A stretch of 64,000 bases of DNA from Geminocystis herdmanii PCC 6308 (GTDB lineage: Bacteria; Cyanobacteriota; Cyanobacteriia; Cyanobacteriales; Cyanobacteriaceae). How positions within the stretch are numbered: the stretch's first letter is position 1; every line of letters starts with the position of its first letter. The stretch is taken from the NCBI RefSeq assembly GCF_000332235.1, contig NZ_CM001775.1, positions 3,518,172 through 3,582,171 on the forward strand, in the 5' to 3' direction. This document shows, one piece after another, positions 17,771-26,507 of the stretch. A model generated the notes under the pieces. It saw only the letters and a program-made list of their open reading frames with translations, ran no database searches and was not told the DNA's origin. Made by a program: the position numbers and the translations under genes.

Positions 17771-18187
17771 CTATATTTGTTTTCTTCGATCGAAATATTT
17801 ACCCCAACCGCGCCACGATAAGACATAATTAATTTCAGCTCGATCGAGTACCCACTGAACATAAGTATTACTGTTAGGACCCGGATAATAACGATACACA
17901 TTATTATAAGGATAAAATAAGGGAGATTCTTGAATAACCTGTCTTAAATTTTGGGCTTCTTCCCCTTGCCATTGAATTTCTAACCAACTCTCCCCATTGC
18001 CAACGCCCCTAGTTGCCGTCATCAAATTATAATGTAAATGCCCCCAACTACTAGGCACTAAATTTTGACTTTGCCACACTTCCCACCGTTGTTGACAACC
18101 GTCTTCCTCAATCACAAACCAATAATGAACAGCAATATAACCGATAAAAGGGATTTTTGCAACTCTCAAATCAACATTTAAAGTCAT
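17771..18187 (-). CDS. DUF3750 family protein
   Basis: A 138-residue protein with the family hallmark YYPGPNSNTYVQWVL near residues 101-115 and an N-terminal VHYWFVIEEDG strand. The central WEVWQ...W.HLHYNLM segment also fits. No signal peptide is obvious and it is probably a soluble protein. DUF3750 has no assigned activity; the conserved P-G-P-N-S-N-T motif hints at an active or binding site. The start ATG at 18187 follows an A/T-rich leader. Confidence 0.7.
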   Translation of the reverse strand: MTLNVDLRVAKIPFIGYIAVHYWFVIEEDGCQQRWEVWQSQNLVPSSWGHLHYNLMTATRGVGNGESWLEIQWQGEEAQNLRQVIQESPLFYPYNNVYRYYPGPNSNTYVQWVLDRAEINYVLSWRGWGKYFDRRKQI

Positions 18188-18243
18188 GATATTATCTGAG
18201 TTTAATTAAATAAAGAGGCAATATTAGTGCCTTTTAGGGGAGA

Positions 18244-18540
18244 TTAACTGAGTAGGTTGGGATAAAGTATTTTACTTAACCCCAATAACAAGGCAACTAA
18301 AATCCCTCCAATAACACTTCGAGCGATAAACTCAAGGTTATCTAACCTTTTACTCAGTGCCTCTTTAGTTTCATCTAATCTTTTACCTAATCCATTAACA
18401 TCACTTTTCACAGTAGCAATATCTACTTTTATAGATGTTAACTCCTCAAAGACTTTTTCAAATTTACGATCGACTTGTTCAAATTTAGAATTAATTAAAT
18501 CTTTTAACTCTTTTAAATCATTATCTGTTATGGTACTCAT
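18244..18540 (-). CDS. Small coiled-coil protein with C-terminal membrane anchor
   Basis: A 98-residue protein: residues about 1-70 form a heptad-rich helix (LKDLINSKFEQVDRKFEKVF, then repeated V/L spacing), and residues 75-95 form one hydrophobic segment near the C-terminus (SVIGGILVALLLGLSKILY). Such tail-anchored coiled-coil proteins are frequent in cyanobacteria and have no assigned role. The longer in-frame version begins with TTG at 18570; I prefer ATG 18540, which has an AGG-containing leader. It is followed by the DUF3750 gene on the same strand. Confidence 0.7.
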   Translation of the reverse strand: MSTITDNDLKELKDLINSKFEQVDRKFEKVFEELTSIKVDIATVKSDVNGLGKRLDETKEALSKRLDNLEFIARSVIGGILVALLLGLSKILYPNLLS

Positions 18541-18713
18541 GTTAAAACCTAATGAAGATATTTGTTGCAAATATTACCCATAATAATAATTGTAAAACTA
18601 TTCCCTCTTTCCTATTTTGATCATTCGACTTTTTTGATTAACCCCTAATTACCCGCTATAGAATATAATGTCTTAAATTGTGTCTATTTGTTGTTAACCT
18701 TGTGTGAGGAGTA

Positions 18714-19334
18714 ATGTTTAATCTGATTGTCAGAATAACTCGATCGTTCAAGTCTAAAATATATTTATCGGGTTTATTAATAGCGACACTAACTCTAATT
18801 ATTGCCCATAATTTTATTATCACCAAACTTGAAGCGGTACAAGCTCAACAAGCTGTACCCATTACTGCTTCTTGGAGTCAAGCCTCTTTTCCTGTGGAGA
18901 ATTTTCAAGCCTATACCTCTGGTTTTGGTTATCGCATACATCCTATTTCTGGAGATAGACGAATGCACCAAGGCTTAGATTTAGCCGCCCCTCTTGGTAG
19001 TTATGTTCGTAATTGGTGGAGTGGACAAGTTGTTCACTTATCAGATCACACAGGGTGTGGTACGATGATTAGAATTAAATCAGGAAATTGGACTCACGAA
19101 TATTGTCACCTTATGGGTACAGTAGAAAATACAACTAGAGGACAGGCTTTGATCGATCGAAATGGCGGTATTATGTTATTCATGGGGCAAAATATTCCAG
19201 CTGGGGCAAGAATTGGTAGAGTAGGCATGACAGGAAGCACCACAGGACCTCATTTACACTGGGGATTGATGTATAATGGTAGATATATTGATCCTGCCGA
19301 TGTATTAAGACAAATGTTCGCTCAAAGAATTTAA
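18714..19334 (+). CDS. M23 family (LytM-type) metallopeptidase
   Basis: A 206-residue exported peptidase or peptidoglycan-binding protein. Residues about 15-40 are a signal-anchor segment. The LytM core has GYRIHPISGDRRMHQGLDLA, with the first zinc-binding H and D, and GPHLHWGL with the H-x-H pair, so the catalytic set appears complete. It probably cuts peptide cross-links in the cell wall. The insertion between the two halves is longer than in minimal LytM domains. It converges with truB. Confidence 0.88.
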   Translation: MFNLIVRITRSFKSKIYLSGLLIATLTLIIAHNFIITKLEAVQAQQAVPITASWSQASFPVENFQAYTSGFGYRIHPISGDRRMHQGLDLAAPLGSYVRNWWSGQVVHLSDHTGCGTMIRIKSGNWTHEYCHLMGTVENTTRGQALIDRNGGIMLFMGQNIPAGARIGRVGMTGSTTGPHLHWGLMYNGRYIDPADVLRQMFAQRI

Positions 19335-19354
19335 TTTAGCTACAACTAATTGTA

Positions 19355-19376
19355 GAGACGTAAAATTTTACGTCTC
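19355..19376. terminator. Bidirectional hairpin between M23 peptidase and truB
   Basis: A perfect 22-base palindrome (GAGACGTAAAA and its inverse) lies between two converging genes, where it may end transcription from both sides. GAGACG hairpins of this kind are also dispersed repeats in cyanobacteria; a degenerate relative is at about 37545. Confidence 0.5.
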
Positions 19377-19386
19377 CTCCTCTAAT

Positions 19387-20274
19387 TTACGAAGATAGAA
19401 CAACTTTTGGTTTAAATAATTTTATCGTGTCATCAATTTTTAATTCACTGATACCCATAAACTCAGAAAGATTATTATAGGTACGATAAAATTCTCCTGA
19501 ATACTCATCTTCAGTAACGATTTTTTGTCCTTGATTCCATCGTTTAGTATCATCTTCTCCTAAATAAATACTCGGTAAATTTTGTAAGGGATAATCAAGA
19601 TTAATTAAACTAAAATTATCCGTTTCTTTGCCTTGTATAATATCCTCAAAATTATAGCTATTTTCTAACCTCATACCACAGCTAAGAGTTCGATTTAACG
19701 AAGCTAAAGTTGCCCCCTTACCTAGTTTTTCCCCTAAATCTCGTGCGATCGATCTTATGTAAGTACCACTACCACAGTCGATATTTAAAACTAATTCTGG
19801 AAACTCTCCACTTTGCCAAGATAAAACCTCAATATTCGTAATGTTTACCAATCGTTTCGGTATATCAATTATTTCTCCTTTTCGTGCTAATTCATAAAGT
19901 TTTTTACCATCTTTTTTGATAGCACTATAAGCAGGAGGATATTGCTCTATTTCTCCGATAAACTCTTGTAAATAAGGGATAATTTTTTCTAAAGTCAAAT
20001 CTGTAGCAGATTTTTTACTAATAATATCCCCTTCTAAATCATCCGTAGTTGTGACAATACCAAATCTAATGGTTGCTTGGTAAGCCTTTTGGGTGGGCAA
20101 AAACTGTAATAAACGGGTTGCTTTGCCGATCGCAATAGGTAATACTCCCGTAGCCAATGGGTCTAATGTACCACCATGACCAATTTTTTTGGTTTTTAAA
20201 ATTTTTCTCAATTTAGCGACGCAATCATGGGAAGTGAAATTTTGAGGTTTATTAAGATTCAGAAAACCATCCAT
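19387..20274 (-). CDS. truB: tRNA pseudouridine(55) synthase TruB
   Basis: A 295-residue enzyme that makes pseudouridine 55 in the T-loop of tRNAs. The catalytic block GHGGTLDPLATGVLPIAIGK has D38, and the N-terminus GFLNLNKPQNFTSHD and the block YPPAYSAIKKDGKKLYELAR are family-typical. SGTYIRSIARDLG is the third conserved motif. Full length with a PUA-like C-terminal part. No partner gene is clustered with it here. Confidence 0.95.
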   Translation of the reverse strand: MDGFLNLNKPQNFTSHDCVAKLRKILKTKKIGHGGTLDPLATGVLPIAIGKATRLLQFLPTQKAYQATIRFGIVTTTDDLEGDIISKKSATDLTLEKIIPYLQEFIGEIEQYPPAYSAIKKDGKKLYELARKGEIIDIPKRLVNITNIEVLSWQSGEFPELVLNIDCGSGTYIRSIARDLGEKLGKGATLASLNRTLSCGMRLENSYNFEDIIQGKETDNFSLINLDYPLQNLPSIYLGEDDTKRWNQGQKIVTEDEYSGEFYRTYNNLSEFMGISELKIDDTIKLFKPKVVLSS

Positions 20275-20447
20275 TATTATTTATCGAGAAATATAGGTTG
20301 AAGTTCAGTTTCAAGTCGTTTCAATAGTTTATCATAATAGCAATCTTAAATTACTTGTAAAATAAACATAGTTTGAGTAAAGAATTAGACTTAGATTAAT
20401 ATTTTTATTGGTATGATAAGAATAAATAAAAAATTAAGAGTACAATT

Positions 20448-20633
20448 ATGATTGTCAAAAAAACAATATAAGCCGAAATTGACAAAATACCTGAGTCAGA
20501 ACTTAATGAAATTTATCAATTAATTAAGGAATATAATGATAAAAAAAATAGTTTAAAACAAGGAGTTTTATCAAAAATTAAACAGATAAAAATACAAGCC
20601 CCAATAGATTTTTCTGTCAACTTTGACAACTGA
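20448..20633 (+). pseudogene. Broken small antitoxin-like gene
   Basis: The frame opens MIVKKTI, is stopped by TAA at codon 8, and then continues uninterrupted as AEIDKIPESELNEIYQLIKE and on to TGA at 20633, for 62 codons in all. The part after the stop resembles small DUF2281-like antitoxins, whose N-terminal helices read L-x-x-I-P-E-x-x-L. No toxin frame follows. Restart at a later codon cannot be excluded because there is no nearby ATG. Confidence 0.45.
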
Positions 20634-20696
20634 TAATCATTTTAACCAAGCAGGTTTTTCTATATTATAGCAATCAATAATCAGTTATAAGAAGAT

Positions 20697-21254
20697 TTAT
20701 GATAGATGTTCAATTAAAATTTTAACACCAATTCCAATTAAGATTATCCCACCAATTATTTCTGCTTGTTTTTCAAATAAATGACCAAATTTATTCCCTA
20801 CAAATACTCCGAATAAACAGATTAAAAAAGTTATAACTCCAATAATAACTGATGCTTCCACAATGGGAGTTTGAATCACGGAAAATGTTAAACCTACCGC
20901 TAAAGCATCAATACTGGTGGCAACGGCTAAGGTTGATAAAACGTATAAATTACGAAAATCTGTTCCTTCGTCTTCTTCTTCATCTTGGTAAGATTCATAA
21001 AGCATTTTACCACCAATTAGAGTTAATAAACCAAAGGCAATCCAATGATCAAAACTGATAATAAAATCTCGAAAAAATAACCCTGAAAACCAACCTAATA
21101 AGGGCATGATAAACTGAAAACCACCAAAAAAAGTGGCAATAACGATCGCATCTTTTGGGGTAACTTTTTTTAAAGAAATACCACCTCCAATAGAGACAGC
21201 AAAAGCATCCATTGCTAATCCGATCGAAGTCAAAAAAATTGTAATTAAATTCAT
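20697..21254 (-). CDS. mntP: Manganese efflux pump MntP
   Basis: A 185-residue inner-membrane protein with six predicted spans and the duplicated motif pair of the family: GLAMDAFAVSIGGG in the first half and ATSIDALAVGLTFS in the second, each with an essential aspartate. MntP exports excess Mn2+, relevant in an organism that keeps high Mn for photosystem II. An acidic EEEDEG loop lies between the halves. There are only 18 bases to the upstream S4-domain gene, so there is no room for a manganese riboswitch and the pair is probably one operon. Confidence 0.93.
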   Translation of the reverse strand: MNLITIFLTSIGLAMDAFAVSIGGGISLKKVTPKDAIVIATFFGGFQFIMPLLGWFSGLFFRDFIISFDHWIAFGLLTLIGGKMLYESYQDEEEDEGTDFRNLYVLSTLAVATSIDALAVGLTFSVIQTPIVEASVIIGVITFLICLFGVFVGNKFGHLFEKQAEIIGGIILIGIGVKILIEHLS

Positions 21255-21272
21255 TAAAAGTTCACCTTTTTT

Positions 21273-22052
21273 TTATACAAATCTTGTTAAATTAATGCGA
21301 TAACGTTCTTTTTTGGTAACTTCAATATTGCCAATTTCTAGTCTGCCTTTACCTCGAAAAGAAACTAAATCATTCTGTTTGATATTATAACTAGGTTGGG
21401 TAATTTCCTTCCAATTAACTCGCACATCACCGTTACTAATTGCCTCCGCCATTTTGCCACGAGACAAGCCAAAACCAAAGGAAGCCACCGCATCTAATCT
21501 TAAAGAAGCCTCTACTGTTGTCATTTCTTTAATTTTGGGAGGGCGAATTTTTAACTCGGTTAACTCAATTCTGCTAGTTTTCACAGGAACTGAACGCACT
21601 TGTACTAAATATATTTCCAGAAAATCGGCAATTTCTTCCACGACAATTACTTGAGCACCTCTTTCTCCCAAGACGATTATATCTCCTACTTTTTCCCTTA
21701 CAATACCCGTGCCTAAAATTGAGCCTAAAAAGTCTCGATGGGTTGCCGTATCAAACAAAAAATTTCCTGCGATGTCTAAAGCCACTAAGGGGATTTGTGT
21801 TTCATCAGCAAAAACTTCCTCTCGATGAATGCCGACTCTTTGCCTTTCTGCTTGAGGATAGCCCCCCCAAGGAATAACTTTAACTTCCGTGAGACTAGAA
21901 AAGATTTGATTAACTTCTGCTAATACTGGGGGAGAGAGAAAGTCTGTGACGACTAATTCCCATGTTTTGATTGCTTTTTCCGCTTTATCGATGATTTTGG
22001 CGATTTCTTCTCGATTTTCGACTCTTTTAAGTAATTCTTCTCTGGGTAACAT
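21273..22052 (-). CDS. Photosystem II S4-domain protein (YlmH-like)
   Basis: A 259-residue RNA-binding protein of the YlmH/S4 type known in cyanobacteria as the photosystem II S4 domain protein. The N-terminal part contains MLPREELLKRVENREEIAKI, the centre a VKVIPWGGYPQAERQR block, and the C-terminus the S4 domain (RLDAVASFGFGLSRGKMAEA, then NGDVRVNW). I start at ATG 22052; an upstream frame to 22175 adds 41 residues that fit no family and overlap repeat-like sequence. It is followed closely by mntP. Confidence 0.85.
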   Translation of the reverse strand: MLPREELLKRVENREEIAKIIDKAEKAIKTWELVVTDFLSPPVLAEVNQIFSSLTEVKVIPWGGYPQAERQRVGIHREEVFADETQIPLVALDIAGNFLFDTATHRDFLGSILGTGIVREKVGDIIVLGERGAQVIVVEEIADFLEIYLVQVRSVPVKTSRIELTELKIRPPKIKEMTTVEASLRLDAVASFGFGLSRGKMAEAISNGDVRVNWKEITQPSYNIKQNDLVSFRGKGRLEIGNIEVTKKERYRINLTRFV

Positions 22053-22190
22053 TGATGATTTTACTGTTTTAACAATCCATAAGTTCCTAAGTATAACCTG
22101 AGTGAACCATAAAATGATAAAAATAAGAGGGGAAAGAGGGGACAGAAAATGCTTTAAAACCCTTACTACAAACATTTTTTTTGGAATAAG

Positions 22191-25100
22191 TTATACTTCG
22201 CTAATAAGACCAAGTAATTGATCTGTGGAAATTTTGCCACTGACTTCACTTCCTTCTAGTAAGCTATCGGCTAAATCTCGTTTTTGGCTATGTAAATCAA
22301 CAATTTTTTCCTCGATCGTATTCTTAGCGACAAGACGATATATTGTAACAGGGCGTTTTTGTCCTATACGATGCGCTCGATCGGACGCTTGATCTTCGAC
22401 AGCAGGATTCCACCAAGGGTCCATATGAATAACGTAATCGGCAGCGGTTAAATTAAGCCCTGTCCCCCCTGCTTTTAAACTAATGAGAAAAATGTCTCCT
22501 TCCCCTGATTGGAAGGCGTTAACTCGTTTTTGTCTTTCTTTGACAGGAGTACTACCATCAAGATATTGATAGGTAATGTTTTGTCGATCGAGATATTCTC
22601 TGATAATGTGTAAATGATCGACAAATTGACTGAAAACTAAAGCCTTATGACGATTTTCGAGTAACTCTGTGACAATTTCCCCGAAAGCCTCTAATTTTGT
22701 GCTTTTTAGTCCATAATCTCCTTTGACTAAACTAGGATGACAACAAGCCCTTCTTAAACGCATAATTTCAGCTAACACTTGTAAATGTTTCGCCCCTGCC
22801 TGTGCATCGTTATTTTCTAACTTAGCGATGGCATCCCGTCTCAAAGCCTCATAGAAAGCCATTTCTTCTTTGCTCAATTCTACCGCTAAGGTAATTTCTG
22901 TGCGCGGTGGTAATTCCGTTAAAACTTGGCTTTTTGTGCGTCGCAGTAGGAAAGGTTGAATTAATTTTTTCAACTGCTGACGGGCGTTTTTGTCCTTATT
23001 TCTCTCGATGGCATTGGCAAAACGTTCATTAAATTTCTCCATCGTGCCGAGTAACCCCGGATTGATAAAGCGAAATAAATTCCACAATTCCCCTAGATGA
23101 TTTTCGATCGGTGTGCCTGTAGTAATCAGTTTAAATTCAGCTTGCAGTTTCATCGCGCCCTGAGAGCGTTTTGTGGTAATGTTTTTAATGGCTTGGGCTT
23201 CATCGAGTACGATCGTCTGCCACTGCACTTGAGCCAACATTTCTGCTACTTCCTCTTGTTGTAATAATCCATAGGTACAGATGACTAAATCAAAGGGTTG
23301 TAACTGATTTAAAGTTTCTTGTCGATCGCCCGTACCAAACATAATCGGATTGAGGGTAGGAGCAAATTTTCCTGCCTCACTTTCCCAGTTGAAACAGACA
23401 GAAGTGGGCGCAATAATCAAACTTGCCCCCTGATTGGCACGGGTGAGAATAACCGCTAAGGCTTGTAAGGTTTTCCCTAAACCCATATCATCCGCTAAAC
23501 AAGCGCCTACCCCCCAATAAGATAAACGAGCTAACCAATTAAAACCGTCTATCTGATAATCTCTCAATTCTGCTTGTAAGGTAGAAGGAATTTGAGGTTC
23601 AAAATCCCTCATTTCTTTTAACTTTTGACGATGATTTTCCCAATTTCGATCGACTTTCACTTGTCCTAATTCATCGATAAATTCTTCCATAGCAAGGGAA
23701 GCAAGGGGATGAAAACGTCTGCCTTTACCCTGTTTTTCCGAAAAGGCTTTTAATTCTTCTAACCGTTGACGAAATTCGTGAGTTAAAGCGATAAATTCCC
23801 CATCGCTGAGGGCAATAAAACGACTAGGACTCTCATCTAATAATTCGAGTAATTGTTGTAACTCTAACACTGAATTTTCATCTAACTGCAATTCTCCCTC
23901 CACGGAAAACCAGTCTTTTTGTCCTCGAATTTGTAACCGCAGACTATCAAAATTAGCTTGGTGAGTCACTTTGAATTTTTGCCCTTGAGGCCATTCCACG
24001 ATAACTTGATCATCTAAGGCTTGTAACTCTAACAATAATTCTAAACATTCCTCTGGATTCTCAATCAACCATTCCCCTTGTTCTCCAGAGTATAAAATCA
24101 AAGTAGGACATTGCTTAATAACATCTTGGGCTAATTTTTTTTCTAAGGATAAATCTCGTTTGGTTTGTAATCTTTCTCCTTTAATTTCTGCAATTACCCT
24201 TTCTCCTCCATTGCCCGGAGTATAGTAAATACCTTCATCCCCAAAAGGACGACACAATAAGGCAACTCTTAAACCTTCTGCAACGGGCAAAAGATGAATG
24301 TGGGGTATAGCATGGGAAGGCACTTCGGGGATATTTTCCACTTCTCCGCCTATGTCAGAATGAATCGTCACAAGGTTAGAGATACGCCCGATCGCCTCTA
24401 GTATTTTTGATTCTGCTTTAGCAGGAAGGGTTAGTTTATTCTTTGAACCGATAATTTCTTGAATACGTTTATGTTGAGATTGTATATAAATAACTTTAAG
24501 ACGAGTGGGAGTTTCTTTCATAAAAATTACGTCTCTTAAAGTCTCTAAAGAGGGATTAAGTTGTAAAGTTATTTGATTGGAGGAACTTCTTTTAACTAAT
24601 AATTCAGGTTCACCCTTTACAATTTCTATAGGTATATTAGGTTGATCTTCCCAGAAAACTAGGGGATGCCCGATTAAATCTACGATCGCCCTTTCCCTGA
24701 TTTCGTATTCTATGCCACCATAATACGGAGTTCCGTCAATATTTTGACAAACTTTCATATCTTGGGAGGTAATATAATCAAATTCTTCAGGGGTTTTAGT
24801 TAGTCTTTTGAGGGCAATATTACGCCCTTTACCCCATGCTCCCGTTTTATTAATACTTTGTTCTTTCGGTTGTATTTTTAACCCATAATTCCCTAGTTGT
24901 AGAAACCACGCTAATCGTTTTTCTTTGATAGTAGCAGTAGCAGAGGTATCATGGGGTTGCAATTCCATCAATGCTTTTAAGGTTAATTCCCATTCTTCGG
25001 GAGCGTGAATTAACCCTGATAAAGTTGGTATTCCCAAATCTTGAGACAACTTCAAAACTTCAGGTTTGATGTCTAATTTTTTATTGGGTTGCAGGGTATT

Positions 25101-26405
25101 TAATAATAGATAGGCTTCCTTTGCTATCCAATAGTAGCCCGAATTTTGAGCATCTTTGAAAAGGGGTAAGACATACTTGGTTAAGGTAGTTTTGGCGGTT
25201 TTTTCATCTACCCAGTAATGACACAAACAAGAGATAAGAGTTTTAAGGGGAGTATTTCCTTTATCTTTATAATATAGGATTCCTCTGGAGAGAATAACTT
25301 GTTTTTGTCTCAAATCTCCTGATAAGAAATCTAGCAATGATCTCAAATATTTATATATATCCTGTAACCAACTTTGATCTTCGTTGGCGACAATATTAAC
25401 ATATTCTTTTGCTTTTTGTAAATTTTGACTAGAACTGTCTTTAATTAAGGCAAAAATATAAAAGATACCGGAAACAGTATTAAAATAAATTTTCTTCTTC
25501 CGTGATAATTTTTGATATGTTTTATAGGCATCGGCATAAAGCTCGATCGACTTATCGTTGTCACCAGTAACAAAGTAACGCCAAGCTAAATACAATTTTT
25601 TATCCTGTTGATGTTCAGAGCTTATTCTGTCTAAATAATTATCTAATATGTCCCAATTACCTTGTAATAATAGTTGTTGTGATAACAACATCAAAAGATA
25701 ATCAGATTGATTTTTTCCTCCTTCCAAACATTCATCGAGAAAAACTTGAAAAGCATCCCCCGCAGGTATTAATTTATTTTCCGATTCAAAGATAATCCCT
25801 GAGATTATCTCCTCGTACAATTTTAAGGGTTGATTTTTTAACCATTCACCATCGAAAGGATTATTACCAATGGTTAAAACTACATCACTCCAAGATAAAG
25901 AAGGATGTCCACCATTATATTGATAATATCGATCGTACTCATCCAACATCCCGTCAACATCACCTAGATAGAGATGAATCCGAAAAAGTTGTAAAAAATA
26001 AGCTGAATTTTGACCACGGTAAAGGGTATATTTATCCTTCGGGGTTAATTGTGTTTTAAGTGTTTTGACAACATCATTAAACCATCCTTCTTTAATCGCA
26101 TCACGAGTCGCAATTTCCGCTAACAGGGGATTACATTGAGGGCTTTTGTCTATTTGTCCTTGAGTAATTAAATTTAATTTTGTAAATTTGTCATAGTAGG
26201 GCTGAAGTGTAGTTAAGGTGAAATAAGCATTTCGATCGTCCCTAATCTCTAATGATCTCAAACACAATACGAAGCTCGATCGACTAATGGGAGCATAAAT
26301 AATCGAAAACAGTTGTACCATCTTTTTTTGAGTCGATGGTAATTGTTGATAGGTTTTAGTTAATTGTTGACGAATTTCACTAGGATTGATGTAAGAATTA
26401 AGCAT
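22191..26405 (-). CDS. SNF2/SWI2-family ATPase with long N-terminal region
   Basis: A 1404-residue protein. The last 500 residues or so are a complete SNF2 motor: DDMGLGKTLQALAVIL (Walker A, about residue 965), IVLDEAQAIKN (motif II, DEAQ), GTPIENHLGELW (III), and the second lobe with FSQFVDHLHII, ISLKAGGTGLNLTAADYVIH and DRAHRIGQKRPV. About 850 residues come before it; the first 500 are helical and repeat-like (possibly TPR), and the rest is beta-rich. Bacterial SNF2 proteins of this layout are linked to RNA polymerase recycling or to DNA remodelling. Monocistronic; the next gene upstream is dnaK3. Confidence 0.9.
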   Translation of the reverse strand: MLNSYINPSEIRQQLTKTYQQLPSTQKKMVQLFSIIYAPISRSSFVLCLRSLEIRDDRNAYFTLTTLQPYYDKFTKLNLITQGQIDKSPQCNPLLAEIATRDAIKEGWFNDVVKTLKTQLTPKDKYTLYRGQNSAYFLQLFRIHLYLGDVDGMLDEYDRYYQYNGGHPSLSWSDVVLTIGNNPFDGEWLKNQPLKLYEEIISGIIFESENKLIPAGDAFQVFLDECLEGGKNQSDYLLMLLSQQLLLQGNWDILDNYLDRISSEHQQDKKLYLAWRYFVTGDNDKSIELYADAYKTYQKLSRKKKIYFNTVSGIFYIFALIKDSSSQNLQKAKEYVNIVANEDQSWLQDIYKYLRSLLDFLSGDLRQKQVILSRGILYYKDKGNTPLKTLISCLCHYWVDEKTAKTTLTKYVLPLFKDAQNSGYYWIAKEAYLLLNTLQPNKKLDIKPEVLKLSQDLGIPTLSGLIHAPEEWELTLKALMELQPHDTSATATIKEKRLAWFLQLGNYGLKIQPKEQSINKTGAWGKGRNIALKRLTKTPEEFDYITSQDMKVCQNIDGTPYYGGIEYEIRERAIVDLIGHPLVFWEDQPNIPIEIVKGEPELLVKRSSSNQITLQLNPSLETLRDVIFMKETPTRLKVIYIQSQHKRIQEIIGSKNKLTLPAKAESKILEAIGRISNLVTIHSDIGGEVENIPEVPSHAIPHIHLLPVAEGLRVALLCRPFGDEGIYYTPGNGGERVIAEIKGERLQTKRDLSLEKKLAQDVIKQCPTLILYSGEQGEWLIENPEECLELLLELQALDDQVIVEWPQGQKFKVTHQANFDSLRLQIRGQKDWFSVEGELQLDENSVLELQQLLELLDESPSRFIALSDGEFIALTHEFRQRLEELKAFSEKQGKGRRFHPLASLAMEEFIDELGQVKVDRNWENHRQKLKEMRDFEPQIPSTLQAELRDYQIDGFNWLARLSYWGVGACLADDMGLGKTLQALAVILTRANQGASLIIAPTSVCFNWESEAGKFAPTLNPIMFGTGDRQETLNQLQPFDLVICTYGLLQQEEVAEMLAQVQWQTIVLDEAQAIKNITTKRSQGAMKLQAEFKLITTGTPIENHLGELWNLFRFINPGLLGTMEKFNERFANAIERNKDKNARQQLKKLIQPFLLRRTKSQVLTELPPRTEITLAVELSKEEMAFYEALRRDAIAKLENNDAQAGAKHLQVLAEIMRLRRACCHPSLVKGDYGLKSTKLEAFGEIVTELLENRHKALVFSQFVDHLHIIREYLDRQNITYQYLDGSTPVKERQKRVNAFQSGEGDIFLISLKAGGTGLNLTAADYVIHMDPWWNPAVEDQASDRAHRIGQKRPVTIYRLVAKNTIEEKIVDLHSQKRDLADSLLEGSEVSGKISTDQLLGLISEV

Positions 26406-26507
26406 GAAATTTATAGATAATTAATGAAAAATTGAGAATGGAGAATTAAAAACGAATAAATGTTGCTTTCTTCCTGTCCACCTGTCTCCCCATCTCTCCA
26501 TCAATCA

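Noticed and set aside
20338..20700. Family C-like ends (TAGCAATC motifs near 20343 and 20671)
   Set aside because: The two motifs are in the same orientation and match the IS630 terminus only over about ten bases, so a MITE cannot be claimed.
20852..21058. Plus-strand frame opposite mntP
   Set aside because: It is a shadow of the well-supported mntP gene on the other strand.
20697..21300. Possible manganese riboswitch for mntP
   Set aside because: Only 18 bases separate mntP from the gene upstream, too short for a yybP-ykoY element.
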